Of a stretch of DNA of 32,181 bases, positions 32,100 to 32,181 are shown in pieces (position 1 is the stretch's first letter; the number at the start of each line of letters is the position of its first letter). The position numbers were made by a program, and so were the translations under genes. This stretch comes from Chloroflexota bacterium (GTDB lineage Bacteria > Chloroflexota > Anaerolineae > Anaerolineales > Anaerolineaceae), in the NCBI GenBank assembly GCA_012798455.1, contig JAAZNC010000097.1, forward strand, positions 1-32,181. Reading direction: 5' to 3'. Under the pieces are notes generated by a model that made no database searches, had not been told where the DNA came from, and saw nothing but the letters and a program-made list of their open reading frames with translations.

Positions 32100-32181
32100 A
32101 TGATTTGTACATCTAATTTGCGCTTTCTGTTGAACACAGAATTCCAATAATTTTATCAAGTTTCGGTTTCATTGCCACAAA

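Noticed and set aside
1-32181. CRISPR array, insertion sequence or prophage
   Set aside because: No regularly spaced direct repeats, transposase, integrase or terminal inverted repeats were found.

Overview
The window looks like a chromosomal segment from a Chloroflexota bacterium, most likely class Anaerolineae. This is inferred from gene content and style: Pro/Thr-rich PTATP linkers on an envelope-anchored protein, a VIT-like membrane protein paired with DUF211, an adenosine-specific kinase, a glucosylglycerate/sucrose-phosphorylase-like GH13, and an FmrO/Rmt-like rRNA methyltransferase pair. No rRNA gene is present to confirm it. No insertion sequence, prophage or CRISPR array was seen. 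One tRNA gene, tRNA-Pro(CGG), is present.

Layout. 1-5 kb: a radical SAM/SPASM-like enzyme, a DUF211 + VIT-like membrane protein pair, a flavodiiron protein closed by a strong terminator, a small polytopic membrane protein, and a prenyltransferase/squalene-cyclase-fold-like protein. 5-11.4 kb: an RNA-modification block. Four tightly coupled plus-strand genes encode a divergent tRNA-guanine transglycosylase, two tandem m7G1405-type 16S rRNA methyltransferase homologues and an RsmF-like m5C methyltransferase. They are followed by rsmE, a queuosine-precursor transporter (YhhQ family) and rsmI. The known targets of these families cluster at the ribosomal decoding centre (16S helix 44) and the tRNA wobble base. 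11.5-13 kb: lipoyl synthase and a twin-CBS protein. 13-17.9 kb: an AT-richer accessory stretch with a cytoplasmic-looking subtilase, a convergent unknown 251-aa protein and an orphan 698-aa helical protein.

17.9-26.3 kb, almost all minus strand: a carbohydrate locus. In transcription order the main unit is a URO-D-family protein, a GntR/UTRA regulator, Ula-type PTS EIIB and EIIC, and the two halves of a split transketolase. A PTS EIIA lies just upstream. A LysE exporter, an orphan DNA methyltransferase and a nucleoside phosphorylase precede it. The main unit starts at a good extended -10 promoter that overlaps a palindrome. The import system and transketolase together suggest uptake and phosphorylation of a sugar or sugar acid followed by two-carbon transfer; the substrate is unknown.

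26.4-32.2 kb: a nicotinamidase-like hydrolase, a strong bidirectional terminator, an envelope-anchored lectin-fold-like protein with an adenosine-specific kinase upstream, ribonuclease Z, tRNA-Pro, a small protein that is almost all Lys/Asp/Glu, and a GH13_18-type sugar phosphorylase at the right edge.

The strongest candidates for something undescribed are the tandem FmrO/Rmt-like pair, in which copy 1 keeps the RmtB-type motifs while copy 2 has lost the C-terminal ones, inside a decoding-centre modification cluster, and the URO-D/PTS/split-transketolase catabolic locus.
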